Positions 8,721 to 19,350 of a stretch of 64,000 nucleotides of DNA are shown here, piece after piece. The stretch comes from Phycisphaerales bacterium UBA854 (GTDB taxonomy: Bacteria > Planctomycetota > Phycisphaerae > Phycisphaerales > SM1A02). The translations under genes were made by a program, and so were the position numbers. The notes below the pieces were generated by a model that ran no database searches, had not been told where the DNA came from, and worked only from the letters and a program-made list of their open reading frames with translations. Each line of letters begins with the position of its first letter. The first letter of the stretch is position 1. The DNA lies in the NCBI GenBank assembly GCA_002295885.1, contig DBGM01000045.1, positions 72,734-136,733 of the forward strand, in the 5' to 3' direction.

Positions 8721-10514
8721 ATGTCCAGGTTCATCCGTTTCGCCCTCGTGCTCTGCACGGTCGCCCTCTCCATCTTCGCCGGCCAGCCGGCCTCCGCCAG
8801 CTCCCAGAACATGGATGCGGACATGGCTCGTCTGCTTCCCCAGGGTGCCGCCATCGTCGCCTACACCCCTTCGATGTCCAAGCTCACGTCCGAATTGAGC
8901 GACATCGTCAAGCAGTTCGACCAGCAGGCCGCCGGCATGCTCATGTTCATGGGGCCGCAGTCGCTGCTCAGCATGCAGCTCAAGACCACCCAGAAGGTGC
9001 GCAGCGACATGCCCGCTGCGATCGCGCTGACTCCCGGAGCGACCATCGGGGACACGCCCGAGATGACCATCATCTTCGCGGTCAACGGTGCGACCGCCGA
9101 CAACGTCAAGGCGAACAGCAAGGACATGAAGATGGTCTTCCTGGAGGGCACCGACTGGGTCGCCATGACGACCGGCGCCGCCTACCAGCCGCGTTCCGCC
9201 GATCAGGAGGCACCGTCCGTCGCCAGCAACATGCTGTCGGGAATCCTGTCGGTGTCCATCGATCAGGCGATGTTCCGCACCAAGTACGGCAACGCCCTCG
9301 AGGAGCAGTTCTACGAAGCGTTGTCCGCGGGCAGTTCCGCCGCGGGATCCGACGCGTCCGACCAGCGCATCCTCGACCTCAACAAAAAGATCGCTGCGAA
9401 GCTCGTCAACGAGTTCGATCGCTGGGACATGAGCCTCAATCTCGATCCCAAGACCCCTCGCTGGACGGTGCAGTACACCCCTTCGAGCCCCGACTGCGTC
9501 CTGCAGCCCTCGTCAGACCTTGCGGTCGTCGCCGGGCATCTGGCCACCGAACTGCCCATGCAGATGGCGATGAGCTCCGACGTGGCCGTCGACATGATCG
9601 ACGTCGGCCGGATGTTCGTGTCCGCCGAAGGAACGGCCGTCGAGAAGTCGCTCTCTGAATACCTCGACTACGCGGTCGAATTCCTCGATCAGGTGTCCGG
9701 CGGCATCGGCGTTTCCATGGGCATGTCCGGTGACGGCATGAGCCTCGTCCAGACCATGCGGGTGAAGGACGTCGCCAAGACCCTGTCCATCGTTGACGGA
9801 CTGATGGAGTTCTTCAACAAGGCGAACTGGGGCATCACCTCCGAGGCCATTCCGGTCACGGTCGGTGCAAGCACCTCGCGGGCCTATCGACTCAAGTTCG
9901 ACCTGGAACAGATGAAGAAGGCATTCCCCGCCGAGTTCAAGATGAGCGAGAACGCATCCAACACCCTCGCCGGGGGCATGATGCAGGCCGACGCCCAGAT
10001 GGGTGAACTGCTCAGTGCGATGCAGGGACCGGACGGAATGATCGTTCGCTTCATCTCCAAGGACGACTGGCTGGCCGTCGTGATCGGAGACGCCAAGCTC
10101 CTCGGCACGGCTCGACGCGCCCTGGCGACGGCCGGTGGATCCAACGCGGGCGTGGACCGCGCCCTCACCACCACCGACGGCAGCCCCGTGATGGCCTCCT
10201 CGATGGATCTCCGCTCGGTCATGATCGGCATGGGGAAGTTCCTGGCGGCCCATCCCGGCCTCTCCAAGATGATGGAGGAGCAGGGCGTCGGTGCGATGCT
10301 GGCGAAGCTGCCGGCCTCGCCCGCCGCGATGGTCTACATGTCGTCCTCGTCCAGCGAGACCGCGACCCGGTTCACCTTCATGCTGGATCTCAGCGGCGTC
10401 GCGGCCTTCAACAAGGACATGGATACCCTGATTGCCGAGCAGATGAAGAAGATGGAAGAGGCCCAGAAGGCCAAGGAGAAGCAGGAGAAGCAGGAGAAGG
10501 CGGGCACGCCCTGA
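8721..10514 (+). CDS. Large exported protein of unknown function
   Basis: A 597-residue protein that I do not recognise. It begins with a clear signal peptide (basic MSRFIR, a hydrophobic core, then the cleavage-like GQPASASS), so it should be exported. The mature part is rich in Met, Ala, Ser and Asp and has no visible catalytic motif; several segments of alternating hydrophobic residues suggest a mixed alpha/beta fold. The last 25 residues are strongly charged (a Lys/Glu run with KAKEKQEKQEK). The start at 8721 follows AGGAG at 8710-8714. It stands alone between acs and a tRNA gene, and nothing in its context points to a role. Confidence 0.8.
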   Translation: MSRFIRFALVLCTVALSIFAGQPASASSQNMDADMARLLPQGAAIVAYTPSMSKLTSELSDIVKQFDQQAAGMLMFMGPQSLLSMQLKTTQKVRSDMPAAIALTPGATIGDTPEMTIIFAVNGATADNVKANSKDMKMVFLEGTDWVAMTTGAAYQPRSADQEAPSVASNMLSGILSVSIDQAMFRTKYGNALEEQFYEALSAGSSAAGSDASDQRILDLNKKIAAKLVNEFDRWDMSLNLDPKTPRWTVQYTPSSPDCVLQPSSDLAVVAGHLATELPMQMAMSSDVAVDMIDVGRMFVSAEGTAVEKSLSEYLDYAVEFLDQVSGGIGVSMGMSGDGMSLVQTMRVKDVAKTLSIVDGLMEFFNKANWGITSEAIPVTVGASTSRAYRLKFDLEQMKKAFPAEFKMSENASNTLAGGMMQADAQMGELLSAMQGPDGMIVRFISKDDWLAVVIGDAKLLGTARRALATAGGSNAGVDRALTTTDGSPVMASSMDLRSVMIGMGKFLAAHPGLSKMMEEQGVGAMLAKLPASPAAMVYMSSSSSETATRFTFMLDLSGVAAFNKDMDTLIAEQMKKMEEAQKAKEKQEKQEKAGTP

Positions 10515-10525
10515 CTTCGGCCGGC

Positions 10526-10553
10526 TTGAACGGTCTTGGTCAAGCGATAGAAT
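10526..10553 (+). promoter_or_regulatory. Sigma-70-type promoter for tRNA-Gln
   Basis: TTGAAC at 10526-10531 and TAGAAT at 10548-10553 are separated by 16 nt. They resemble the -35 and -10 hexamers of the housekeeping sigma factor. The distance to the mature tRNA 5' end (10579) allows for a short 5' leader removed by RNase P. Confidence 0.6.
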
Positions 10554-10578
10554 GACCCGTCCTGCAGCGGAGACCCAA

Positions 10579-10649
10579 TGGGGATTGGTGTAACGGTAGC
10601 ACGGCTGACTCTGAATCAGTTAGTCCAAGTTCGAATCTTGGATCCCCAG
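10579..10649 (+). tRNA. tRNA-Gln (anticodon CUG)
   Basis: A 71-nt cloverleaf. The acceptor stem TGGGGAT pairs with ATCCCCA, with G at the discriminator position 10649. The D arm contains GGTAGC. The anticodon arm is GCTGA-CTCTGAA-TCAGT with anticodon CTG, and the T arm is CCAAG-TTCGAAT-CTTGG. The U1-A72 pair and the CUG anticodon are typical of glutamine tRNA. The CCA end is not encoded. It is flanked by a promoter upstream and by purE downstream. Confidence 0.96.
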
Positions 10650-10719
10650 TTTCCCGCTTCACGATACACAACGACGCAGCACGCCCCGAACGGCGTGAAC
10701 TGAAAATCGGAGCAGATCC

Positions 10720-11232
10720 ATGGCGGAATACGTGACAGTCGACGGTGCGAAGGTGGGAGTTCTCATGGGCAGCGCCTCGGACTGGCCGACCATGGAGAAG
10801 ACCTCCCAGACGCTCGAGAAGCTCGGCATCGTCCACGAGTGCAATGTGATCTCCGCCCATCGTGCTCCGCGACGACTCGAGTCCTACTGCTCCACCGCGG
10901 AGGAGCGGGGACTCAAGGTGCTCATCTGCGCCGCCGGTGGCGCCGCCCACCTCGCAGGTGTCGCGGCAGCCCTCACGCATCTTCCGATCCTCGGCTGTCC
11001 GATGAACGCCTGGTCGACCGAAGGGCTCGACTCGCTGCTCTCGATGGCGCAGATGCCCAAGGGCATTCCGGTGGGCACGCTCGCCGTCGGTTCCGCCGGT
11101 GCGATCAACGCGGCCATTCTCGCCGCCGAGATCATCGCGCTCTCCGACGCCACGGTGCGTGACGCAGTGCTTGCGTTCCGGGCCGACCAGTCGGCGGCGA
11201 CCTTCGAGCTCCCGGGTGCCCCCGGACACTGA
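10720..11232 (+). CDS. purE: N5-carboxyaminoimidazole ribonucleotide mutase PurE
   Basis: A 170-residue class I PurE, which converts N5-CAIR to CAIR in purine synthesis. The phosphate/substrate motif MGSASDWPTM is near the N-terminus, the ISAHRAP loop with the catalytic His at about 46-52, and the AAGGAAHLAG loop at about 70-79. The length is standard. It has no purK partner next to it; pdxH follows 5 nt after the stop, so the two are probably translated from one message. Confidence 0.95.
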   Translation: MAEYVTVDGAKVGVLMGSASDWPTMEKTSQTLEKLGIVHECNVISAHRAPRRLESYCSTAEERGLKVLICAAGGAAHLAGVAAALTHLPILGCPMNAWSTEGLDSLLSMAQMPKGIPVGTLAVGSAGAINAAILAAEIIALSDATVRDAVLAFRADQSAATFELPGAPGH

Positions 11233-11237
11233 AGTCC

Positions 11238-11837
11238 ATGGATTTCGATCATCCCCCCCTTGATCCGGTTCCCGTCTGCGAGCAGTGGTTCGCCGAGGCG
11301 TGGGAGCGGTCCGGCCTGCCCAATCCGAACGCCATGATGCTGGCCACGGTGTCGCCTTCCGGTGCTCCCTCCGCCCGCACCGTACTTCTCAAGGGGTTCG
11401 ACGCGCGGGGAGCGGTGTTCTACACGAACAGCGAGAGCCGCAAGGGTGGGGAACTGCTTGCGACCGGCCGTGCGGCCCTCCTCTTTCATTGGGATGCCAT
11501 GGGTCGCCAGCTGCGAATCGAAGGGGCCGTCTCACGAGTCAGCGACGAGGAGTCGGACGCCTACTTCGCGAGTCGTCGGCGTGAGAGCCGACTGGGCGCG
11601 TGGGCCAGTCAGCAGTCGCGTCCGTGCGGATCGCGTTCCGAGCTCGAGTCCGCCTACCGGGACCAGGAGGTTCGGTTCGAAGGCGAGGATGTCTCGCGTC
11701 CTCCGCACTGGTTCGGTTTCCGGGTCGCCCTCGAACACCTCGAGTTCTGGCGGGACGGCGACGCCCGGCTGCACGATCGGGTCGTCTACGACCGCGGGGA
11801 CAACGGCGACTGGTCCGTGCAGCGTCTCTGGCCCTGA
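11238..11837 (+). CDS. pdxH: Pyridoxine/pyridoxamine 5'-phosphate oxidase
   Basis: A 199-residue FMN-dependent oxidase making pyridoxal 5'-phosphate from PNP or PMP. Recognisable blocks are PNAMMLATVSPSGAPSARTVLLKG (N-terminal substrate/FMN region), FYTNSESRKG, the FHWDAMGRQLRIEG strand, GAWASQQS and the C-terminal RPPHWFGFRVAL...FW. The length matches the family. It starts 5 nt after purE and ends 3 nt before the convergent NYN nuclease gene, leaving no room for a separate terminator. Confidence 0.95.
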   Translation: MDFDHPPLDPVPVCEQWFAEAWERSGLPNPNAMMLATVSPSGAPSARTVLLKGFDARGAVFYTNSESRKGGELLATGRAALLFHWDAMGRQLRIEGAVSRVSDEESDAYFASRRRESRLGAWASQQSRPCGSRSELESAYRDQEVRFEGEDVSRPPHWFGFRVALEHLEFWRDGDARLHDRVVYDRGDNGDWSVQRLWP

Positions 11838-11840
11838 CGG

Positions 11841-12569
11841 TCAGTCGTCCTCCTCCAGCATCCGCATCGCCTCCCTGATCACATCCTCGGGCAGTTCGTC
11901 GCCCGGTCGCGGTCGTCGCGTCTTGGCCGAGGGGGTCGGTGCGGATGGCGTGTCCGGTATTTGTTTCGGCTGCGGAGGGGGCGGGGGCTTCGCCAGCTCC
12001 TTGAACTCCGCGATGTCCTCGTCGTTGATGCCGAAGGCGTCCCTCCATTCGTGGGCCGCCTTGCGGCTGATCCGATCCGGGCTGGTGCCCGAGTCGGACC
12101 GGGAACGCTTCGCCGCCGATCGATCGTGGTCGTGGATGATCGTGCGGAGGAAGGTGGCCGATGTCATGGTGTGGCATCGCCGCCGGCGTGCGGACCGGAT
12201 GATCCTCCTATCCTCGCTGACCACCAGCAGACGGGTGGGAGCATCGCTGCGTTCGATGAGCTGCTCGATGATGTCGTCCGCCTCGCAGCTCGTTCCTGAG
12301 TAGATGGTCCGGATGCCGCCGGCACGAATGATTCGGTCGCCGGGTGGAGGATTGCCATCACACACCAGGAGGACCTGATTGTGGCTCCAGCGGCCCCTGG
12401 AGAGGGCCCTGACGAGGCCGGGCACATCCATCCCCGCCAGATCCGGGGGAAGGACCCCGGTCTTGTGCAGGGCATTCATGGTGTCAACAAGTACCTTCAT
12501 GGCGTTGGCGAGGCTGAAATCGTCCTTTTTGATGCCTTGAAGCAGGAATTCGTCCGCGAAGAGCACCAT
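11841..12569 (-). CDS. NYN-domain (YacP/Rae1-like) ribonuclease
   Basis: A 242-residue protein with a PIN-like NYN nuclease domain at about residues 24-150. The acidic metal-binding positions appear in VLVDTMNALHK, QVLLVCDG, CEADDIIEQLIE and VVSEDRRI. This matches the YacP/Rae1 family; the Bacillus member Rae1 cleaves mRNA inside the ribosome A site. A proline stretch (PPPPPQPKQ) follows, then an acidic C-terminal helix. The ATG at 12569 is preceded by GGAGG (12576-12580) at a 6-nt spacing, which favours it over an internal ATG at 12500. It is divergent from rpsU, which suits a translation-linked role, but the specificity is inferred. Confidence 0.78.
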   Translation of the reverse strand: MVLFADEFLLQGIKKDDFSLANAMKVLVDTMNALHKTGVLPPDLAGMDVPGLVRALSRGRWSHNQVLLVCDGNPPPGDRIIRAGGIRTIYSGTSCEADDIIEQLIERSDAPTRLLVVSEDRRIIRSARRRRCHTMTSATFLRTIIHDHDRSAAKRSRSDSGTSPDRISRKAAHEWRDAFGINDEDIAEFKELAKPPPPPQPKQIPDTPSAPTPSAKTRRPRPGDELPEDVIREAMRMLEEDD

Positions 12570-12680
12570 GGTACGCCTCCGGGAGGTGCCCCGCCGAAGC
12601 CATTTGTGGCTTGCAGTGAGGGGCCGGGTCGAGTCTAATACTCGGCTTCACCGATTAACGAGTTCGGAGTCCAAATTTCC

Positions 12681-12947
12681 ATGGCAATCAGGATCAAATC
12701 ACGGCAGGGCGAAAGCGTCAACCAGATGCTGCGCCGGTTCAAGAAGCTCTGCGAGAAGGAAGGCCTGACGAAGGACGTCAAGCGGAAGCAGTACTTCGAG
12801 AAGCCTTCGGAGCGTCGTCGTCGTGCCATGCGGAAGGCAATTGCCAGAGCGGCCCGATTCAACAGTCCGACTCCCCCTCAGTCCAAGGGACGGGGCGGTC
12901 GAAGCGGTGGCAGTGGTGGCCCGAACCGGGGCCGTCCCGCTCGCTGA
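12681..12947 (+). CDS. rpsU: Small ribosomal subunit protein bS21
   Basis: An 88-residue protein whose first 60 residues match S21: a basic strand (MAIRIKSRQGESVNQMLRRF), then helices with KKLCEKEGLTKDVKRKQYFE and KPSERRRRAMRKAIARAAR. S21 sits at the mRNA exit side of the 30S subunit and aids initiation. The last 25 residues are an unusual Gly/Arg/Ser-rich tail (KGRGGRSGGSGGPNRGRPAR). The 111 nt shared with the divergent NYN nuclease gene must hold both promoters. Confidence 0.93.
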   Translation: MAIRIKSRQGESVNQMLRRFKKLCEKEGLTKDVKRKQYFEKPSERRRRAMRKAIARAARFNSPTPPQSKGRGGRSGGSGGPNRGRPAR

Positions 12948-13105
12948 TCGCGAGCCTTGAAACAGGAACTGGCGTCGTGTGCATGACCCGTCTTGCTTCG
13001 CTTCGAGATGGAGAGTCAAATCGAAGCACCGGTGCCTACTTACCAAACTTTTCATTGAACACATCGTGCCGGCAGATCGGTCGCACCCGGTCCAGGCATG
13101 CAGAC

Positions 13106-13123
13106 GGAGCCGAGTCAGGCTCC
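13106..13123 (+). other. Small hairpin in the leader of the pyrophosphatase gene
   Basis: GGAGCC at 13106-13111 and GGCTCC at 13118-13123 form a 6-bp stem with a 6-nt loop. It lies just upstream of the GAGGAG ribosome-binding site (about 13133-13138) of the GTG-started gene at 13146. It could modulate translation, but no known riboswitch consensus is visible. Confidence 0.35.
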
Positions 13124-13145
13124 ATGAACATCGAGGAGTGATCTC

Positions 13146-15791
<2,646 letters not shown>

Positions 15792-15803
15792 TGTCGTCCG
15801 CTG

Positions 15804-16196
15804 ATGTCTGAGCTCGAATCCAGCAGCGTGGAACAGACGGGGAAGCCCAGCGATTCGTCGCTGGACTTCGCCGTGGAGGCGGCGCGTCTGCTGGAGGATC
15901 GGCACTGCACGGACATCCGCCTCCTCGATCTCCGGGGGATCAGTCAGGTCTGCGACTTCATCCTGATCGGTTCGGGTACCAGCGACCGGCAGATGCGCTC
16001 CGTGGCGGACGAGGTCAGCACGCTCGGCAAGGAACGGGGTGCATCGAAGTTCCGGACGAACAACGACCCGGCTTCCACCTGGATCATCGTCGACTTCATC
16101 GACCTGGTGGTCCATCTGTTCGAACCGAGCCGCCGGGCCTACTACGATCTCGAGGACCTCTGGTCCGATGCGGCTCCCGTGGAGTTCGCCCGCTGA
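15804..16196 (+). CDS. rsfS: Ribosomal silencing factor RsfS
   Basis: A 130-residue RsfS/DUF143 protein, which binds ribosomal protein uL14 and blocks subunit joining under poor growth conditions. Family features are DFAVEAARLLEDRHCTDIRLLDLRG, the segment CDFILIGSGTSDRQMRSVAD (about 50-70), TWIIVDFIDLVVHLF and the terminal YYDLEDLW. It starts 12 nt after the pyrophosphatase stop and runs toward trmB. A nucleotidyltransferase nadD, a frequent neighbour elsewhere, is not present. Confidence 0.93.
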   Translation: MSELESSSVEQTGKPSDSSLDFAVEAARLLEDRHCTDIRLLDLRGISQVCDFILIGSGTSDRQMRSVADEVSTLGKERGASKFRTNNDPASTWIIVDFIDLVVHLFEPSRRAYYDLEDLWSDAAPVEFAR

Positions 16197-16271
16197 TCGC
16201 CGAGAACGCTTCGTTGCGTGTCTCGGCGGGGAGGCCGTTGCCATGACCGTGTTCCAATGGAAGCCGATGCC

Positions 16272-16931
16272 ATGAGTGCCGGGCTGTCCCGCACGCGCGA
16301 CCTCGAGCCCGGGGACTGGGGCATCGAGATGGACGCTCTTCCTCCGGCGGAGCAGGGTCGCATCGATCCGCGCAGCTGGTTCGACGATCCCGCCCGGCCC
16401 TTCGAACTCGAGATCGGATCCGGCAAGGGGACCTTCCTCGTCCAGCAGGGACGTGAGCAGGCGGAGACGAACTTCCTCGGAATCGAATGGGCCGCCGGCT
16501 ACGCGCACCACGCGGCGGATCGCGCAAGGCGTCATGGACTGGACAACATCCGGGTGCTGCACGGCAATGCGGCCGAGTTCATCACCCACTGGTGCCCCGA
16601 CGGATTCGTCGACGTGCTCCACCTGTACTTCTCCGATCCCTGGCCGAAGAAGCGTCATCACAAGCGCCGCGTGGTCCAGGACCACACGCTGGCCCAGTTC
16701 CACCGGGTGCTCGTCGAAGGGGGAGAGCTCCGCATCGTCACCGACCATGCGGATCTCTGGGAGTGGTACGAGGAGCATGCGAATCGAAACACGGCGGTCT
16801 TCCGCCGTGAGGACTACCATCCGCCGTCCTCCGCCGCCCTGGGGGAGTTCGTCGGGACGAACTACGAACGCAAGTTCGCCACCGAGGGACGCACGTTTCG
16901 TGCGATGACCCTGCATCGGGTGGACGGCTGA
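16272..16931 (+). CDS. trmB: tRNA (guanine-N7-)-methyltransferase
   Basis: About 219 residues from the chosen ATG. TrmB methylates G46 in the variable loop of tRNAs, using S-adenosylmethionine. The SAM-binding motif is LEIGSGKGTFLVQQ, followed by FLGIEWA, and the family signature is LYFSDPWPKKRHHKRR, containing the catalytic Asp-Pro-Trp-Pro. The C-terminal block is TNYERKFATEGR. In-frame starts also exist at 16218 (GTG) and 16257 (ATG); 16272 is preferred because of GGAAG at 16258-16262. The next gene's ATG overlaps its stop by one base. Confidence 0.93.
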   Translation: MSAGLSRTRDLEPGDWGIEMDALPPAEQGRIDPRSWFDDPARPFELEIGSGKGTFLVQQGREQAETNFLGIEWAAGYAHHAADRARRHGLDNIRVLHGNAAEFITHWCPDGFVDVLHLYFSDPWPKKRHHKRRVVQDHTLAQFHRVLVEGGELRIVTDHADLWEWYEEHANRNTAVFRREDYHPPSSAALGEFVGTNYERKFATEGRTFRAMTLHRVDG

Positions 16932-17281
16932 TGCAGCGACCCGGAACCGATCCACAGAACGTCCAGCCCGAGGACATCCTTTGCGACTTCTGCCGTCGTG
17001 CGACCTGGGCCAAGGACATCCCGTCGATCGAGGGGCACCACGGGAGCATCATCTGCACGGATTGCCTTGCGTGCGCCTGGACGGAAGTGGTGGAACTGCA
17101 GGCCGGTGTCGACCTCGAAGGAGCATCCTGCACGATGTGTCTGGAGGAACGGTCCGATCCCGCCTGGCGGAGTCCGCTTCACGAGGAAGCGTCCATCTGT
17201 CGCCGGTGCATCAAACTGGGCGGTCGGGCCTTCAGGAAGGACGGTCAGGCCGCGTGGGGTGCGAAGCCCGACAAGGACTGA
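16931..17281 (+). CDS. Small Cys-rich, probably zinc-binding protein
   Basis: A 116-residue protein with four CxxC-type pairs: CDFC (about 18-21), CTDC, CTMC and CRRC. They could form two zinc ribbons. No family is recognised. The ATG at 16931 overlaps the TGA of trmB, so it is probably translationally coupled to it. The role is unknown; a link with tRNA or nucleic acid binding is only suggested by the neighbour and the zinc-ribbon look. Confidence 0.75.
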   Translation: MQRPGTDPQNVQPEDILCDFCRRATWAKDIPSIEGHHGSIICTDCLACAWTEVVELQAGVDLEGASCTMCLEERSDPAWRSPLHEEASICRRCIKLGGRAFRKDGQAAWGAKPDKD

Positions 17282-17287
17282 TGCGGC

Positions 17288-18880
17288 TCAAGCCATCAGC
17301 GAGGGGGCTGCGGGCGGGGTGTAGGCGATGGGCAGCGTCACACTGAAGGTGGCTCCGGCTCCGGGGGCGGATACCAGGCCGATCTCGGCGTTCAGGAGGT
17401 CGGCGAGTTCGCGGCAGATGGCCAGACCCAGACCCGTCCCCGTGAACTCGCGGGTATGACTGGCATCGGCCTGACGGAACTTCTCGAAGATGAGATCCTG
17501 CATGTCGGCGGGCACGCCGGGTCCGGAGTCGATGACGGACAGCCGCAGCCGGTCCAGTTCCGCGCCTTCGAGTTCCGCCGCCAGCACGACGGAACCCTCT
17601 CGCGGCGTGAACTTGATGGCGTTCGACAGGAAGTTGTAGAGGATCTGCTGCAGTTTGCCGGGATCGGTGTCGATGGCGGGCAGTGTGGCCGTGCCTTCCG
17701 TCCGGAGCTCGATCGACTTGTTGCGGGCCTGCGGGGTCATGATGTTGACGAGCCCGTCGATCAGATCGTGGATGCTCGTGGGCTCCACGTTCACCTCCAT
17801 GCGTCCCGCCTCGATCTTCGCCATGTCGAGCAGATCGTTGATCAGTTCGAGGAGCGATCGCCCGCTGGTGAGGATGTTGGTGATGTAGCGGGACTGCTTC
17901 GTATCCGATCCGCCCTCGGCGTCGGCGAGCAGTTCCGCGAATCCGATGATCGAGTTCAGGGGGGTGCGGAGTTCGTGGCTGACGTTGGCGAGGAATTCCG
18001 TCTTGAACTTCGTCGACTCCCAGAGGCCGACGTTCGCCTCCGCGAGTTCGGCGACCTTGAGATCAAGGCTCTCGTTCATCCGTCGCAGCCTGGACTGGGT
18101 CTCCTCCAGCTGATCGAGCATGCCGTTGAAGTTCTCGGAGAGTTCCTCGAACTCGTCGCCGGTCCGGAGATTCGAGCGGGCCTGGATGTCCCCGATCTTG
18201 ACGCGCTCGGCCGTGTCGCGGAGACGCCGGACCGGCGAGAAGATCAGCTTAGTCAGAATGAAGTAGAACACGACGACGGCCAGGAGACCCGCGATCAGGC
18301 CGGTGATCACGATGTAGGTGCGGCTCAACTGGAGCTGGTTCTCGCCGAACTGCGTCGTGCGGCGCACGACGAGGATCGCCTTGAGTTCATCCGCGACGGC
18401 CGGCTCAACGGCGCCCGCCGAGAAGTCGGTCACGGAATCGATCCGGAGCGATCGCAGCATGGATGCCCGGATCGGGCGGGCGTAGAGGAAGATCTCACCC
18501 ACGTCGTCCTGCAGGGGAAGGGTGTAATGCTGCAGTCCGGGGTCGTCGAGGAAGGCATCGAGGGCCAGAGTCTCGAAGGAGTTCCGATCCGTGGGGTCGA
18601 TGTCCTCCGTCCAGTTGAACGTGATCTGGAGTCCTCTGGTGTTCGTGGAGGGACGTTCGGTCGTCGCAGCCACGTCGTCGCCCGGAAGTCGAGCCTCGAG
18701 CCAGGCGTTGGCGACCTGTGAAGCAACCTCAAGCTGATACTCCCTGACCATGGTGTAGGTTCGGATCCACGGAACGGTCAGGGCTCCGATCAGAATCAGC
18801 ACGATGGCGCAACCGAACACGATCAGGCACTTGTTGGCCAGACTGATGCGTCGTGATTCGCTGGATTGCTCCGAGGCCAT
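17288..18880 (-). CDS. Membrane sensor histidine kinase
   Basis: A 530-residue two-component kinase. One membrane helix near residue 18-38 and another near 190-212 flank a periplasmic sensing region of about 150 residues with no recognised motif. A HAMP linker (LTKLIFSPVRRLRDTAERV) and a coiled coil follow. The dimerisation domain carries the phosphorylated His in FLANVSHELRTPLNS. The ATPase has an N box (LYNFLSNAIKF), G1 (DSGPGVP), F (FEKFRQ) and G2 (GTGLGLAI) boxes. No response regulator gene is adjacent, so it is an orphan and its stimulus is unknown. It ends 6 nt from the convergent Cys-rich gene. Confidence 0.93.
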   Translation of the reverse strand: MASEQSSESRRISLANKCLIVFGCAIVLILIGALTVPWIRTYTMVREYQLEVASQVANAWLEARLPGDDVAATTERPSTNTRGLQITFNWTEDIDPTDRNSFETLALDAFLDDPGLQHYTLPLQDDVGEIFLYARPIRASMLRSLRIDSVTDFSAGAVEPAVADELKAILVVRRTTQFGENQLQLSRTYIVITGLIAGLLAVVVFYFILTKLIFSPVRRLRDTAERVKIGDIQARSNLRTGDEFEELSENFNGMLDQLEETQSRLRRMNESLDLKVAELAEANVGLWESTKFKTEFLANVSHELRTPLNSIIGFAELLADAEGGSDTKQSRYITNILTSGRSLLELINDLLDMAKIEAGRMEVNVEPTSIHDLIDGLVNIMTPQARNKSIELRTEGTATLPAIDTDPGKLQQILYNFLSNAIKFTPREGSVVLAAELEGAELDRLRLSVIDSGPGVPADMQDLIFEKFRQADASHTREFTGTGLGLAICRELADLLNAEIGLVSAPGAGATFSVTLPIAYTPPAAPSLMA

Positions 18881-18974
18881 GGATCAGATCATTGTCGGGG
18901 GAAAGGGGGATGGCGAGAAGGCCGGCCGTCCTTCGCGGTGCCGTATCGGTCGTGGCGGTCCGGGAGAGGACGCC

Positions 18975-19298
18975 TCATCCATGGTACTCCCCCGAAGGGG
19001 GGATGGATCTGCGAACCCGATTCTGGATGATGGAGTCGGATCCGGGGACGAGACGGCGAAGCAGGGCCGCATCGAGGCGGTCGCGGGCCGGCGGATCGTC
19101 CTGTTCCAGCAGCAGGGCCACCACCGCGGCGGCCACGTGCTGGGGAGCCACCGTGCCGTCGGGGGCCCAATGGTCGTAGTCCGCCCACGAAAGCCCCAGT
19201 TCAATCGTCCGCTTCGAACCGTCTCGAAGCGTTCCACGGCACGAGAACGTCCATCCCGCGTCCGTTTCCATCTCTCGCTCGATCGAGACCTCGCTCAT
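18975..19298 (-). CDS. Small hypothetical protein
   Basis: About 107 residues, no family recognised. It has an N-terminal beta-like region (SIEREMETDAGWTFSCRG), a conserved-looking ELGLSWADYDHWAPDG and an Ala-rich helix. The ATG at 19298 is well placed after GGAGG (19306-19310); a GTG lies one codon upstream. It faces away from the MacB-type permease gene across about 50 nt, so both promoters must be packed there. The coding call rests on the ribosome-binding site and the lack of an alternative frame. Confidence 0.6.
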   Translation of the reverse strand: MSEVSIEREMETDAGWTFSCRGTLRDGSKRTIELGLSWADYDHWAPDGTVAPQHVAAAVVALLLEQDDPPARDRLDAALLRRLVPGSDSIIQNRVRRSIPPSGEYHG

Positions 19299-19350
19299 CA
19301 CGGATCCTCCCCTATGCTTGAGGTCTCGATTACAGTATCAGGTCAGAGAC

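Noticed and set aside
10515..10719. Possible second tRNA or other RNA around tRNA-Gln
   Set aside because: Only one cloverleaf can be folded; the sequence after 10650 has no further tRNA arms.
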